Part shown: positions 15,322 to 24,863 of the stretch, in pieces
Numbering within the stretch: the first letter of the stretch is position 1
How the letters are laid out: every line of letters starts with the position of its first letter
From: JAHEKD01 sp965215945
GTDB taxonomy: Bacteria; Pseudomonadota; Gammaproteobacteria; Arenicellales; JAHEKD01
NCBI GenBank assembly: GCA_965215945.1
Contig: CBDCFC010000050.1
Span: 86,258 to 150,257 of the forward strand
Direction of reading: 5' to 3'
DNA length: 64,000 bases
Program-made: the position numbers and the translations under genes
The notes under the pieces: generated by a model
Database searches by the model: none
Seen by the model: only the letters and a program-made list of their open reading frames with translations
Told to the model about the DNA's origin: nothing

Positions 15322-18132
15322 ATGAGTGAGTTTGAGCAGCCTTCAAACAACGGCGACATTTCAATTCTATGTGGCGGCAATGCACCCTTTTTGGATGAAT
15401 TATACAAACAGTATCTAGCAGACCCTTCGTCAGTGGATATTTCCTGGCAGCCGGTCTTCGAAAAATTTAAAAACACGGGTGAACTGCCACCGGCCAAACC
15501 CGCCAGTCACTACGCCAGTAAAAAAGCAGTCTACACTAATGGTCATGCAGCACCACAAGCCTTAACCAAACAAATCGGCGTATTAAAGCTTATTGAAGCA
15601 TATCGTAACCGTGGTCACCTCAGAGCCGATCTTGATCCTTTGGATTTAACTGTTAAACCCAACGTTCCAGACTTACAGCTTGCTTACAATAATCTGTCAG
15701 AAAATGATTTGGACACTGTTTTTCAAACTGGTGATTTTGCTGCCGGCAGCGAGATGTCACTGCGCCAGTTGCTTTCAGTGATGGAAGATGCTTATTGTGG
15801 AACGCTTGGTATTGAATATTCACATATAACCGATGCTGAGGAATTGCAATGGTTACAAGACCGGATTGAAATCATTTCCGGCCGTCCAAAAGAAAGCCCG
15901 GAGGCCCGTAAAAATATCCTCCAACGCTTAACCATGGCGGAGGGACTGGAAAGATATTTACATACTAAATATGTTGGTCAAAAACGCTTCTCACTCGAGG
16001 GCGGCGATACACTCATTCCGTTGTTGAATGACTTAATCCAGAGTTCCGGTGAAATGCAAGCCAAGGAAATTGTTATCGGCATGGCACACCGCGGTCGTTT
16101 GAACGTTCTGGTCAACATTTTTGGTAAAGCTCCAGCGACTTTATTCGATGAGTTTGAAGGCAAGCACATCGTTGATGACGCCAATATGGGTGATGTGAAA
16201 TACCACATGGGTTTTTCTTCTGACATCATGACCCCCGGAGGACCGGTTCATTTAGCTTTGTCATTCAACCCTTCACATCTTGAAATTATAAATCCTGTTG
16301 TTATCGGTTCGGTAAGAGCCAGGCAGGACAGACGGCAAGATGTTGAAATGAGTCAGAATATCCCAATTCTGATTCACGGCGATGCTGCTTTTGCTGGTCA
16401 GGGCGTCAATATGGAAACACTGAATATGGCGCAGACCCGTGGTTATAAAACCGGTGGCACTATCCATATTGTCGTCAATAATCAGATTGGTTTTACCACC
16501 AGTAACCCGCTTGACTCAAGATCAACGCTTTATTGCACTGAAGTGGCTAAACTGGTGCAGTCACCTATTCTTCATGTTAATGCGGATGATCCGGATGCGG
16601 TTATTTTTGCCAGTAAATTGGCGCTGGAATTTAAGATGAAATTTAAGCGTGATGTGGTGATTGACATGATTTGCTATCGTCGCCATGGCCATAACGAGGC
16701 TGACGAGCCTATGGTCACCCAGCCAGTCATGTATAAAACCATAAAAAAACTCCCAACTACCAGGCAGCTGTATGCCGAAAAACTTGAAGCGGAAGGTGTC
16801 ATTACTTCGGGAGAAGCTCAGCAAATGGTTGATAACTACCGCGATGCGCTTGATGATGGCCGGGTAGTTGCAGGTCAGGTTATTGATCCCAACAAAGCTG
16901 TACTGATGGTTGATTGGACCAGGTATATTGGTAATACTTGGCAATCTCCTGCTTACACCGCTGTTTCCGCAGATACGATTGCCAGATTAAATGCTCGACT
17001 CCAGGAATTGCCCGATGGTTTTACGCTGCATCCGCGAGTTAAAAAAATAATGGATGATCGTACTAAAATGGCCAACGGCGAATTGCCTCTGGACTGGGGG
17101 TTTGGTGAAATAATGGCCTATGCCAGTTTAGTTGATGAAGGTCAAAGTGTGCGTTTGTCAGGGCAGGATTGTGGCCGCGGTACTTTTTTTCACCGTCATG
17201 CTGTATTGCATAACCAAAATGATCGATCAACCTATACGCCTCTGGAACACCTGACGGATCGACCTCATGCATACACAGTTATCAATTCCCTGCTATCTGA
17301 GGAAGCTGTACTTGCTTTTGAATATGGATACAGCACGACTGAACCAAGAACATTGGTCATTTGGGAAGCCCAGTTTGGTGATTTTGCCAACGGCGCCCAG
17401 GTGGTGATTGACCAGTTCATCAGCAGCGGTGAAGCAAAATGGCAACGACTTTCCGGTTTGGTTATGTTGCTTCCACATGGTTACGAAGGCCAAGGGCCCG
17501 AACATTCTTCAGCCAGACTCGAACGATATATGCAACTTTGTGCCAGTAATAACATGCAGGTGTGTGTACCAAGCAACCCTTCGCAGATTTTTCATCTTTT
17601 ACGCAGACAACAAATTCGTAATTATCGTCATCCGTTGATAATAATGTCACCCAAAAGCCTGTTACGCCATAAAGCGGCTGTTTCTACACTAGATGATTTA
17701 GCTAATGGACAATTTCTGACTGTGATTGATGATGTCGTAACCAGACAATCACCAGGCAAGATTAAAACTATCCTTTTCTGCGCTGGGAAAGTGTATTACG
17801 ACTTGTTGGAAAAACGTGACGCAGATAATCGTGATGATGTAGCCATTGTTCGTATTGAGCAGCTTTATCCCTTCCCTTATGATGATGTTAAGGAAATATT
17901 GGCACAATACCCTGATGCTAGTGATTTGGTTTGGTGTCAAGAAGAGCCACAGAACCAGGGCTGTTACCGGCAACTTCGCGACCGGCTTTACGGCTGCATT
18001 CGAGACTCATCTGATCCTGATCGAAATTTACGCTATGCTGGCCGTCCTTCTTCAGCATCACCTGCTGTTGGCTACTACGGCACACATAATAAACAACAAG
18101 CAGCCCTGGTAGAACAGGCGCTGAATAGTTAA
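15322..18132 (+). CDS. sucA: 2-oxoglutarate dehydrogenase E1 component
   Basis: The 936-residue protein is the thiamine-diphosphate-dependent decarboxylase of the 2-oxoglutarate dehydrogenase complex. It has the short N-terminal E2-binding segment (FLDELYKQYLADPSSVDISWQ), the AHRGRLNVLVNIFGK block, SFNPSHLEIINPVV, HGDAAFAGQGV, the TPP/Mg site NNQIGFTTSNP and the transketolase-like second half with EYGYSTTEP and GYEGQGPEHSSAR. The length is normal for the homodimeric E1o form. sucB follows after 12 bases with a strong AAAGGAG ribosome-binding site; no lpd gene follows. A tataat at 15284-15289 could be its -10 element, but I see no good -35. Confidence 0.98.
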   Translation: MSEFEQPSNNGDISILCGGNAPFLDELYKQYLADPSSVDISWQPVFEKFKNTGELPPAKPASHYASKKAVYTNGHAAPQALTKQIGVLKLIEAYRNRGHLRADLDPLDLTVKPNVPDLQLAYNNLSENDLDTVFQTGDFAAGSEMSLRQLLSVMEDAYCGTLGIEYSHITDAEELQWLQDRIEIISGRPKESPEARKNILQRLTMAEGLERYLHTKYVGQKRFSLEGGDTLIPLLNDLIQSSGEMQAKEIVIGMAHRGRLNVLVNIFGKAPATLFDEFEGKHIVDDANMGDVKYHMGFSSDIMTPGGPVHLALSFNPSHLEIINPVVIGSVRARQDRRQDVEMSQNIPILIHGDAAFAGQGVNMETLNMAQTRGYKTGGTIHIVVNNQIGFTTSNPLDSRSTLYCTEVAKLVQSPILHVNADDPDAVIFASKLALEFKMKFKRDVVIDMICYRRHGHNEADEPMVTQPVMYKTIKKLPTTRQLYAEKLEAEGVITSGEAQQMVDNYRDALDDGRVVAGQVIDPNKAVLMVDWTRYIGNTWQSPAYTAVSADTIARLNARLQELPDGFTLHPRVKKIMDDRTKMANGELPLDWGFGEIMAYASLVDEGQSVRLSGQDCGRGTFFHRHAVLHNQNDRSTYTPLEHLTDRPHAYTVINSLLSEEAVLAFEYGYSTTEPRTLVIWEAQFGDFANGAQVVIDQFISSGEAKWQRLSGLVMLLPHGYEGQGPEHSSARLERYMQLCASNNMQVCVPSNPSQIFHLLRRQQIRNYRHPLIIMSPKSLLRHKAAVSTLDDLANGQFLTVIDDVVTRQSPGKIKTILFCAGKVYYDLLEKRDADNRDDVAIVRIEQLYPFPYDDVKEILAQYPDASDLVWCQEEPQNQGCYRQLRDRLYGCIRDSSDPDRNLRYAGRPSSASPAVGYYGTHNKQQAALVEQALNS

Positions 18133-18144
18133 AAGGAGACCCCC

Positions 18145-19365
18145 ATGACAACTGAAGTTAAAGTTCCTGTTCTGCCTGAATCTGTTACAGAAGCAACATT
18201 ATTGGACTGGCATAAAAATGTCGGTGATAGTGTTAAGCGTGATGAAAATATTGTCGATATTGAAACGGATAAAGTTGTACTTGAAGTTCCCGCACCTGAG
18301 GACGGTGTGATTACCGAGTTGAAACGTGAATCAGGCGATACGGTAACGGCGCAGGAAGTCATCGCAATTTTGACACCCGGGGCTGTTGCAGATTCTCCTG
18401 GAGCTGATGAGGAAACCAAGGAAGAGCCTGCAGCTGAAACTGATACTGGTACAACAGTTTCAGATGATGATCGTCATGGTCCTGCTGTTAATGCGCTTCT
18501 GGCCGAACATAATCTTGATGCGTCTCAAATCAGCGGCACCGGCAAAGACGGACGAATTACCAAAGAGGATGTTCTAAATCATTTGAATCAATCAAAGACT
18601 GCACCTACACAGGAGGACACACCTGAAGTGCAAACAAGTCCTACACCTGTCGCGGCAAGTGGCGGGCGTGAACAACGTCGTGAACCCATGACGCGTTTGC
18701 GTCAAACCATTGCTAACCGTCTGGTCCAATCACAACAAACTGCAGCGATTTTGACGACGTTTAATGATGTGGACTTGACTGAGGTGATGGCACTACGTAG
18801 TCGTTATAAAGACTCTTTCACTGATAAACATGGCGTTAAGCTCGGCTTTATGTCATTTTTTGTGAAAGCCAGTGTTGAAGCCCTAAAGCGTTACCCTGTG
18901 ATTAATGCGGCTGTCGATGGCACTGATATTATTTATCATAATTATCATGACATTGGTATCGCCGTATCTTCACCGCGCGGATTAGTAGTGCCGGTGGTAC
19001 GCAATTGTGATGAAAAAAGTTTTGCCGAAATTGAACAATCAATTGTGAACTACGGCCAAAAAGCACAAAAAGGCGCCATTACAATGGATGAAATGACTGG
19101 CGGTACATTTACTATTACTAATGGTGGTACGTTTGGATCGATGATGTCCACGCCGATCATTAATCCACCGCAAAGCGCTATCCTTGGTATGCATAATATT
19201 GTGCAACGTCCGATGGCTGTAAACGGCGAAGTCAAAATTCGACCAATGATGTACCTGGCCCTATCCTATGACCATAGAATTATTGATGGCGCTGAAGCTG
19301 TCAGGTTCCTGGTGACCATCAAAGAATGTCTGGAAGACCCAGGTCGTTTATTACTGTCAGTTTAG
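18145..19365 (+). CDS. sucB: dihydrolipoyllysine-residue succinyltransferase (2-oxoglutarate dehydrogenase E2)
   Basis: This 406-residue E2 has one N-terminal lipoyl domain with the lipoylated Lys43 in ETDKVVLEV. An acidic Thr/Pro-rich linker follows, then a peripheral-subunit-binding domain (AVNALLAEHNLDASQISGTG, about residues 112-150), a second linker and the catalytic core from about residue 170. The core carries LSYDHRIIDGAEAV, with His377 and Asp381 as the acyltransfer pair. It takes the succinyl group from SucA to CoA. It is co-transcribed with sucA. The third component, lipoamide dehydrogenase, must be encoded elsewhere. Confidence 0.98.
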   Translation: MTTEVKVPVLPESVTEATLLDWHKNVGDSVKRDENIVDIETDKVVLEVPAPEDGVITELKRESGDTVTAQEVIAILTPGAVADSPGADEETKEEPAAETDTGTTVSDDDRHGPAVNALLAEHNLDASQISGTGKDGRITKEDVLNHLNQSKTAPTQEDTPEVQTSPTPVAASGGREQRREPMTRLRQTIANRLVQSQQTAAILTTFNDVDLTEVMALRSRYKDSFTDKHGVKLGFMSFFVKASVEALKRYPVINAAVDGTDIIYHNYHDIGIAVSSPRGLVVPVVRNCDEKSFAEIEQSIVNYGQKAQKGAITMDEMTGGTFTITNGGTFGSMMSTPIINPPQSAILGMHNIVQRPMAVNGEVKIRPMMYLALSYDHRIIDGAEAVRFLVTIKECLEDPGRLLLSV

Positions 19366-19395
19366 AACGTGTAAAAAAGACTCATACAGGCCTAT

Positions 19396-19947
19396 TCATT
19401 GACTAACTTGCGAAAATTCAGCTAGGCCCTTAAACACCTGCTGCATTTCGGTGATTGTTGGTGCATTGTCAAAGAATGGATTTCCAAAACGAATACATGA
19501 CAGTGACTTCACATGCGGTTGATTGATCGAGTGTATGCTTAAAAATAATTCAAGATCATGCCGGGAAGCATCATGATGTCTAAATATACCACCATAGCCG
19601 TAGCCGCCGTAATAGGCCAACTGAACCGTATCTGGCGAATGATATAGCTCGGACATCCGCCTATAGATGTTATTAATTTCGAACTCATCCGGATTAATAA
19701 TCAACTCACCGCTTTCTTTTGGGCGTGGCACAGCAATCTTGCAATACAGATCATAATTGCTGATTTCCTTGCGTCTGACCACTTTTCCCGGCGCCATAAT
19801 ATAGACATCACTGCTTCCTGCCGAAACGGTAATCGGTTTAAGCAACTTGAATTGATAGATGCCGGAATAATTGGAATTGTTGTAGCCGGTTGAGGCGCAA
19901 CCTGCAACAAAAATGGCTACAATGAGGTAAAACAATAACCGCTTCAT
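19396..19947 (-). CDS. putative lipoprotein of unknown function
   Basis: The 183-residue protein starts with a lipoprotein signal peptide ending FVAGC, so Cys17 should be lipidated. The residue after it is Ala, which does not suggest inner-membrane retention. The mature part has a Tyr/Gly-rich stretch (YYGGYGYGG) near residue 112 and no domain I recognise. It is convergent with sucB and divergent from the Ada-type gene. Its function is unknown. Confidence 0.7.
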   Translation of the reverse strand: MKRLLFYLIVAIFVAGCASTGYNNSNYSGIYQFKLLKPITVSAGSSDVYIMAPGKVVRRKEISNYDLYCKIAVPRPKESGELIINPDEFEINNIYRRMSELYHSPDTVQLAYYGGYGYGGIFRHHDASRHDLELFLSIHSINQPHVKSLSCIRFGNPFFDNAPTITEMQQVFKGLAEFSQVSQ

Positions 19948-20033
19948 AATTTATAAATAAAGTTGACAGTTCAATTCAGCAAGTTTCGGATTGAGGTGTC
20001 TATGGAAAAATACCAAAATAGCCTAAACTCAAT

Positions 20034-20873
20034 GTGAAGAAACAGATGAATAAAGATTATCGGCGAATAGAAAAGGCGATACATTTCCTGGAGCAAAACT
20101 ATGCTGACCAGCCAGGGCTTGATGAGTTGTCAAATGCTATCCATGTTAGCCCGTATCACCTACAACGCTTATTCAAACGCTGGGCGGGCGTCACACCCAA
20201 ACAGTTTTTACAATCGGTAACGCTCAAACATGCCAATAGCGCTCTGCGTAATGGCGCAACTATGCTTTCAGCTTCGCAGCAAGTTGGGTTATCGAGCAGT
20301 AGTCGTCTGCACGATTTGTATATTACTTTGCAGGCTATGTCTCCCGTGCAATACAGAAACAAAGGACAAGGCCTGGAAATTTCGTATGGTTTGCATGAAA
20401 CCCCTTTTGGTAATAGTGTTGTTGGTGAAACTGACAAAGGAATTTGCAGTTTATTTTTTACCGACGCAAAATCAAAAAAACAAGCCGAAAATGAATTATC
20501 TGTTTACTGGCCTAATGCGAAACTCAATTACCAACCCGAAATAACACAAACGTCTATCGATAAGATTTTTTCGCCGAACGAAAACCACAGGATCAATCTT
20601 CTGGCAGGTGGAACAAATTTTCAAATTAAAGTTTGGCAGGCAGTTTTGAATATTCCATTTGGTCAGGTGCGACACTACGGTCAAATTGCCGATTCGATAG
20701 ATGCACATAGTGCATCGCGTGCCGTTGGTACAGCTGTGAGTAAAAATCCAATTGCCTATTTAATTCCCTGCCATCGCGTAATTCGCTCAACCGGAGTGAT
20801 TGGTCAATATCATTGGGGACAGATGCGTAAAAAAGCAATCCTGACCTGGGAACAGTGCCAGTTATCTGCATGA
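20034..20873 (+). CDS. Ada-like protein: AraC-type HTH fused to O6-alkylguanine-DNA methyltransferase
   Basis: Residues about 10-105 form an AraC/XylS DNA-binding domain (HVSPYHLQRLFKRWAGVTPKQF and a second helix-turn-helix). Residues about 195-275 form an alkylguanine-DNA alkyltransferase domain with the acceptor-cysteine motif PCHRVI (Cys246), the GQVRHYGQIA helix and the SRAVGTAVSKNP loop. The Cys-rich N-terminal phosphotriester-sensing domain of E. coli Ada is absent, so any induction signal must differ. The frame opens with GTG; an ATG twelve bases later (20046), preceded by a GAAG sequence, is an equally plausible start. The stop overlaps the next start as ATGA. Confidence 0.9.
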   Translation: MKKQMNKDYRRIEKAIHFLEQNYADQPGLDELSNAIHVSPYHLQRLFKRWAGVTPKQFLQSVTLKHANSALRNGATMLSASQQVGLSSSSRLHDLYITLQAMSPVQYRNKGQGLEISYGLHETPFGNSVVGETDKGICSLFFTDAKSKKQAENELSVYWPNAKLNYQPEITQTSIDKIFSPNENHRINLLAGGTNFQIKVWQAVLNIPFGQVRHYGQIADSIDAHSASRAVGTAVSKNPIAYLIPCHRVIRSTGVIGQYHWGQMRKKAILTWEQCQLSA

Positions 20874-21319
20874 ATAGAATTTATGTTGAACCCGCGAAGG
20901 CCGAAGATTACGAATCGATTGTAAATCTATTAAATCACTATAGATTAATAACTCAAGATATTGATTTTAATGAACAATTATTTTTTGTCCTTAAGCAAAA
21001 TGGCAATTGCTCAGCATTTGGTGCAATAGAATTTTATCAGCCCTATGGTTTGATTAGATCGCTAGCTGTCAATCCCGATAAAACAAAGCTAGGTTATGCT
21101 AGCAAAATTCTAGTGGAACTAGAAAAGTGTGCCCTCACCAATGAAATTACAGAACTATATTTGTTGACTGAAACGGCTGAGTCCTTTTTTGCTGGAGCTG
21201 GCTTTAAAAAAATAGATAGAGTATTAGCACCAGAAATTATTCAACAAACCAACCAATTTAGCGGGCTCTGTCCAGCCAGCGCAGCAGTAATGACTAAGTC
21301 AATTATTCCTTTAGTATAA
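20870..21319 (+). CDS. GNAT-family N-acetyltransferase, ArsN2-like
   Basis: I take the ATG at 20870, which overlaps the stop of the Ada-type gene as ATGA, rather than a GTG 15 bases upstream; this gives 149 residues. The protein has the GNAT acetyl-CoA region in a degenerate form (IRSLAVNPDKTKLGYASKIL, lacking the full QxxGxG/A) and the YLLTETAESFFAGAGF strand-helix. The C-terminal FSGLCPASAAVMTK is characteristic of ArsN2-type acetyltransferases that travel with arsenic-resistance genes. No ars genes are present here. Coupling to an alkyltransferase gene suggests detoxification of a reactive small molecule, which is inference. Confidence 0.75.
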   Translation: MNRIYVEPAKAEDYESIVNLLNHYRLITQDIDFNEQLFFVLKQNGNCSAFGAIEFYQPYGLIRSLAVNPDKTKLGYASKILVELEKCALTNEITELYLLTETAESFFAGAGFKKIDRVLAPEIIQQTNQFSGLCPASAAVMTKSIIPLV

Positions 21320-22001
21320 TTCGTAACCGACCATCGGCTACCTCGATTAATTCAACACCCGCGGCGAAAGCCTTCCAGAAGCCTTCATCTGTGCCAAATT
21401 CCCTAACTAGGTCAACATTTTTTAAATTACCAAGCCATGCATTGGGGATCGGTACACCCATAACACTGACACCTTTAAGCACGACCACAGGACGGTCGTT
21501 GGCGAATGATAACTGTACACCTGCGTTTAGTCTCAGCGTTTTGCCACCCATGATCGGAAAATCAGGGTCGAGTGGAATTAACAACTTTGCGCTAGCCAAA
21601 TTATCTGATAAATCTAGCGCCAATCGTTTGGCCATGTCAGTATTACTGGCTACCAGCGAGTTAAGCTCGCGTTCGCTAAATATAATTTCCCTGTTAGCGC
21701 CCTGCTCGCTATATTTTTCAGGTTCCAACCTTCCGTCTTCAGACTCAACGACGTTACCTTTTATATCGATTTTTTCATCACTTCCTATCGATTCAAGTAC
21801 GTCGAGTTCCGCTAATTTGTCGTTTAACTGGCGCTCTTCCTTTTCGCTCAAAGTAACAGGCTTAAATTCAGCAGGAAAAATATATGTCCTGACTATAAAA
21901 AACGTAACCAACATAGTGGCTAATATGGCGATAAGGATAAACAAAAAAACTTGTTTACCGCTGAAACCCTTTCTAGATTGTCCGGTAACTGTTTGATTCA
22001 T
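21303..22001 (-). CDS. membrane-anchored protein of unknown function
   Basis: The 232-residue protein has a short basic cytoplasmic start, one transmembrane segment (about residues 18-40, VFLFILIAILATMLVTFFIV) and a ~190-residue periplasmic domain. Motifs include FKPVTLSEKEERQLNDKL, IIFSERELNSLVASNT and FGTDEGFWKAFAAGVE. I recognise the general type from other gammaproteobacterial genomes but know of no demonstrated function. Its 3' end overlaps the convergent GNAT gene by 17 bases. A long frame opposite it is an antisense shadow. Confidence 0.75.
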   Translation of the reverse strand: MNQTVTGQSRKGFSGKQVFLFILIAILATMLVTFFIVRTYIFPAEFKPVTLSEKEERQLNDKLAELDVLESIGSDEKIDIKGNVVESEDGRLEPEKYSEQGANREIIFSERELNSLVASNTDMAKRLALDLSDNLASAKLLIPLDPDFPIMGGKTLRLNAGVQLSFANDRPVVVLKGVSVMGVPIPNAWLGNLKNVDLVREFGTDEGFWKAFAAGVELIEVADGRLRIILKE

Positions 22002-22054
22002 AATAAATTTCTATTGATTCTGATGACTGTATTATATATCGCTTAAACATCAAC

Positions 22055-22085
22055 TTGAAAAACATTAATACAGATAAGATATAAT
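22055..22085 (+). promoter_or_regulatory. candidate sigma-70 promoter of cysE
   Basis: A ttgaaa at 22055-22060 and a tataat at 22080-22085 lie 19 bases apart, 33 bases before the cysE start. The boxes are good but the spacer is a little long. Confidence 0.4.
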
Positions 22086-22117
22086 CATACCAAGGCCAAT
22101 ACCAAAGGACCTACGCT

Positions 22118-22939
22118 ATGAGCCAAACTAATATTGCATCCATTTATTCCAAGGACACTATCTGGCAACAAATCCTCGATGAAGCAAAGGAGTCGGTTAA
22201 AAACGAGCCCTTACTTTCAGGCTATCTTAATTCAACTGTTCTCGATCAGGATTCACTAGAAGATTCGATTACCTGCATTTTGGCAGATAAACTGCGTTGC
22301 GAAACACTCAAGGACATAACTATCTGCAAAGTTCTTGGACAGGCCTTAAAAAGCTCGGAAGAAATCCGAACGGCTATTCGTGCTGATATTCGAGCTTTTT
22401 ACGAACGTGACCCAGCCTGCGATAAGTTTATTATGCCGTTATTATATTTCAAAGGCTTTCATGCGCTGACGGCTTATCGTGTTACTCATTGGTTATGGAA
22501 TAACCGGCGTAAAGACCTGGCACTTTTTTTACAAAACCGAATCAGTGAATGTTTTGGGGTAGATATTCATCCGGCTGCAAAAATTGGTCAGGGAATCCTG
22601 ATAGATCATGCAACCAGTCTGGTGATTGGTGAGACATCTGTGGTCGGCAACAATGTTTCAATGTTACATGAAGTCACGCTTGGGGGTACCGGCAAAGATA
22701 CAGGTGACAGGCATCCGAAAGTCGGTGATGGAGTTTTGATTGGCGCCGGTGCAAAAATTCTTGGTAATGTAAAAATCGGTGAAGGTGCTAAAGTCGGTGC
22801 CGGCAGTGTCGTACTTGATGATGTTATTCCACACTGCACAGTTGTGGGAGTGCCGGCTATTGGTGTGGGAAAACCCTGCCAACAAATTCCGGCATTAGAA
22901 ATGGATCACTTGCTCGATAGAGATAAAGAAAATATCTAG
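22118..22939 (+). CDS. cysE: serine O-acetyltransferase
   Basis: The 273-residue protein acetylates L-serine with acetyl-CoA in the first step of cysteine synthesis. The N-terminal helical domain (DTIWQQILDEAKESV, with ADIRAFYERDPACDKF near residue 95) is followed by the left-handed beta-helix hexapeptide repeats. These contain FGVDIHPAAKIGQGILIDHATSLVIGET and the HEVTLGGTGKDTGDRHPKVGDGVLIGAGAKILG block with the catalytic His pair. A C-terminal tail past the helix is the usual site for cysteine feedback and CysK binding. The next gene starts 22 bases downstream on the same strand. Confidence 0.96.
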   Translation: MSQTNIASIYSKDTIWQQILDEAKESVKNEPLLSGYLNSTVLDQDSLEDSITCILADKLRCETLKDITICKVLGQALKSSEEIRTAIRADIRAFYERDPACDKFIMPLLYFKGFHALTAYRVTHWLWNNRRKDLALFLQNRISECFGVDIHPAAKIGQGILIDHATSLVIGETSVVGNNVSMLHEVTLGGTGKDTGDRHPKVGDGVLIGAGAKILGNVKIGEGAKVGAGSVVLDDVIPHCTVVGVPAIGVGKPCQQIPALEMDHLLDRDKENI

Positions 22940-22960
22940 ACTTTTCTGGCTGAAGCTTAA

Positions 22961-23770
22961 ATGCCTGAGTATTTAGTCGAGCAAACCGATCAGTTGAGGT
23001 TGGTCATCTTTTTTGGTGTTCTAATTTTTCTGGCTGTGCTTGAGTTCTTATTACCCCGGCGCAAGGTTGATGCAAAAAGGCCGTTGCGATGGACCAGCAA
23101 TATTGGAATTGTAATCTTGGACTCTGTAATTGCTCGTATTGTTTTACCCACTACAACTATTGCAGTGGCCTTATATGCTGATAGCAAAAATTGGGGATTA
23201 TTTAATAATATTCTCGAACATTCGTGGCTAAATATTGTTTTATCTATTTTAGTTCTCGATGTGTTGATTTACGCCCAGCATATTATTTTTCACAAAGTTC
23301 ACTGGTTGTGGCGTTTTCATCGCATGCATCATAGTGATACACATATCGACGTCACCACTGGTATCCGTTTTCATCCGGTTGAAATCCTTCTTTCTCTGGT
23401 GATTAAATTTGTCGCTATCATTGTTTTTGGCATCCCTGCTCTGGCCATCTTGCTTTTTGAAATTATTTTAAATGCTACAGCTATGATTACTCATAGTAAT
23501 TTAAATATCCCAATTGGCTTAGACAAATTGTTGCGGACTATTTTCGTAACACCAGACATGCATCGAGTACATCATTCAGTTCATCGCGATGAAACCGATA
23601 GTAACTACGGCTTTAATTTCTCATTCTGGGACAGACTGTTTGGCACATATATCGATCAACCTAAAGATACCCATGCAAAAATGCAAATTGGTTTAAAACA
23701 ATTCCGCGATAAACGTGAACAGGTTATCGATAAGCTTTTGACGCAGCCTTTTCGGGACAGAACGAGATAA
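22961..23770 (+). CDS. sterol desaturase / fatty acid hydroxylase family membrane protein
   Basis: The 269-residue protein has four or more hydrophobic segments and the eight-histidine di-iron motif of the fatty acid hydroxylase superfamily: HIIFHKVH, FHRMHHSDTHID and the C-terminal HRVHHSVHRDETDSNYG. Members hydroxylate or desaturate lipids with oxygen; many bacterial ones have no known substrate. It starts 22 bases after cysE, so it may be co-transcribed, though no functional link is obvious. A carotenoid, sterol or ornithine-lipid substrate cannot be told from the sequence. Confidence 0.88.
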   Translation: MPEYLVEQTDQLRLVIFFGVLIFLAVLEFLLPRRKVDAKRPLRWTSNIGIVILDSVIARIVLPTTTIAVALYADSKNWGLFNNILEHSWLNIVLSILVLDVLIYAQHIIFHKVHWLWRFHRMHHSDTHIDVTTGIRFHPVEILLSLVIKFVAIIVFGIPALAILLFEIILNATAMITHSNLNIPIGLDKLLRTIFVTPDMHRVHHSVHRDETDSNYGFNFSFWDRLFGTYIDQPKDTHAKMQIGLKQFRDKREQVIDKLLTQPFRDRTR

Positions 23771-23827
23771 GAAAAACAGCATCTTGGCTGCTGTTATAAT
23801 TCCGCTAACAAACAAACACAACTTCTC

Positions 23828-24835
23828 ATGGATACCTGTCTCATTCAATTAATTGTACCAATTGGTGTTGGCAAAAGTATCTCGAACTGGTTAGCTGAAG
23901 ACATCATCGATTTCTGGACCGTTCAACTTGATGACAAACACGTTCAACACAATATTGTCACGCAAAGTAACAAGGTTGAACAGATTATTGATAAGCTGGA
24001 TGATCGTTATCGTCAGCACGATGAATATCGCCTGATGATGACCAAGCTGGGTATCAGTCTTCCCGAACCCAAGGAGTCAGAACAACCAAGTGAACCAACT
24101 TCCAGCAAAAAACCCTCCAGACCCAGCAGTCGAACCGTAAGCCGACAGGAGTTGATTGCCACCCTTTCGGCAAGCACTAAATTGAATTCAACATATATTC
24201 TGATGCTACTTTTATCTGTGGCTGTGGCTGCAGTGGGTTTAATTAATAACAATGTAGCGGTTGTCATTGCGGCCATGGTCATTGCTCCACTTTTGGGCCC
24301 GAATATCACTCTGGCACTGGCTACCAGTATGGTAGATTTTGATCTGGCAGGCAGAGCCGTTTTAGTGGGTAGTTGTGGTGCCGCATTAGCGTTAGTTATT
24401 GCAATCGCCTTAGGTTATACATTGCCTGATGATTCATTAACAAGCATTGAAATTATTAATCGCACCAAAATAACTTACGGCGATTTCATACTGGCGCTGG
24501 CGGCGGGTGCGGCCGGCACCCTGGCGTTTACCACAGGCGGTTCTGGCACTTTAATCGGAGTTATGGTTGCTGTTGCACTATTGCCGCCATTACTTGTGTT
24601 TGGATTAAAACTGGGTAACGGGGAAATGCAGCAGGCAATTGGCGCTGGACTACTTTTTACAGTGAACTTTATCGGTGTAAATCTAGCGGCTGTTTTAACC
24701 TTTGTTTTTCAGGGCATTCGTCCACACGGTTGGTGGCAAGCCGACAAGGCTAGAAAGACATCGGTTATGGCTATTATGACTTGGGCGGTATTGCTGATTG
24801 GGCTGCTGCTAGTGATTTATTTTTTGAATCGATGA
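23828..24835 (+). CDS. DUF389 (TIGR00341) family membrane protein
   Basis: The 335-residue protein has a soluble N-terminal region of about 110 residues, then a Ser/Pro/Lys-rich linker (PSEPTSSKKPSRPSSRT, residues 88-104). About six transmembrane segments follow, rich in Gly and Ala. The core shows the family pattern NNNVAVVIAAMVIAPLLGP and ATSMVDFDLAGRA, then the GTLAFTTGGSGTLIGVMVAVALLPP stretch. Members are widespread; no function is firmly established. It stands alone between cysE-side genes and a repeat. Confidence 0.85.
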   Translation: MDTCLIQLIVPIGVGKSISNWLAEDIIDFWTVQLDDKHVQHNIVTQSNKVEQIIDKLDDRYRQHDEYRLMMTKLGISLPEPKESEQPSEPTSSKKPSRPSSRTVSRQELIATLSASTKLNSTYILMLLLSVAVAAVGLINNNVAVVIAAMVIAPLLGPNITLALATSMVDFDLAGRAVLVGSCGAALALVIAIALGYTLPDDSLTSIEIINRTKITYGDFILALAAGAAGTLAFTTGGSGTLIGVMVAVALLPPLLVFGLKLGNGEMQQAIGAGLLFTVNFIGVNLAAVLTFVFQGIRPHGWWQADKARKTSVMAIMTWAVLLIGLLLVIYFLNR

Positions 24836-24863
24836 CAGCCTCACCGTCATGCCGACGAACCCC

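Noticed and set aside
16561..16944. 127-residue frame antisense to sucA
   Set aside because: Lies wholly inside the highly conserved E1 coding sequence; no motif.
21391..21996. 201-residue frame antisense to the membrane-anchored unknown
   Set aside because: Ser/Leu/Asn-rich composition typical of an antisense shadow; the minus-strand frame has a clear membrane anchor.
23774..23798. Terminator between the sterol-desaturase-family and DUF389 genes (aacagc/gctgtt)
   Set aside because: Stem of only six pairs with a nine-base loop and no U run.
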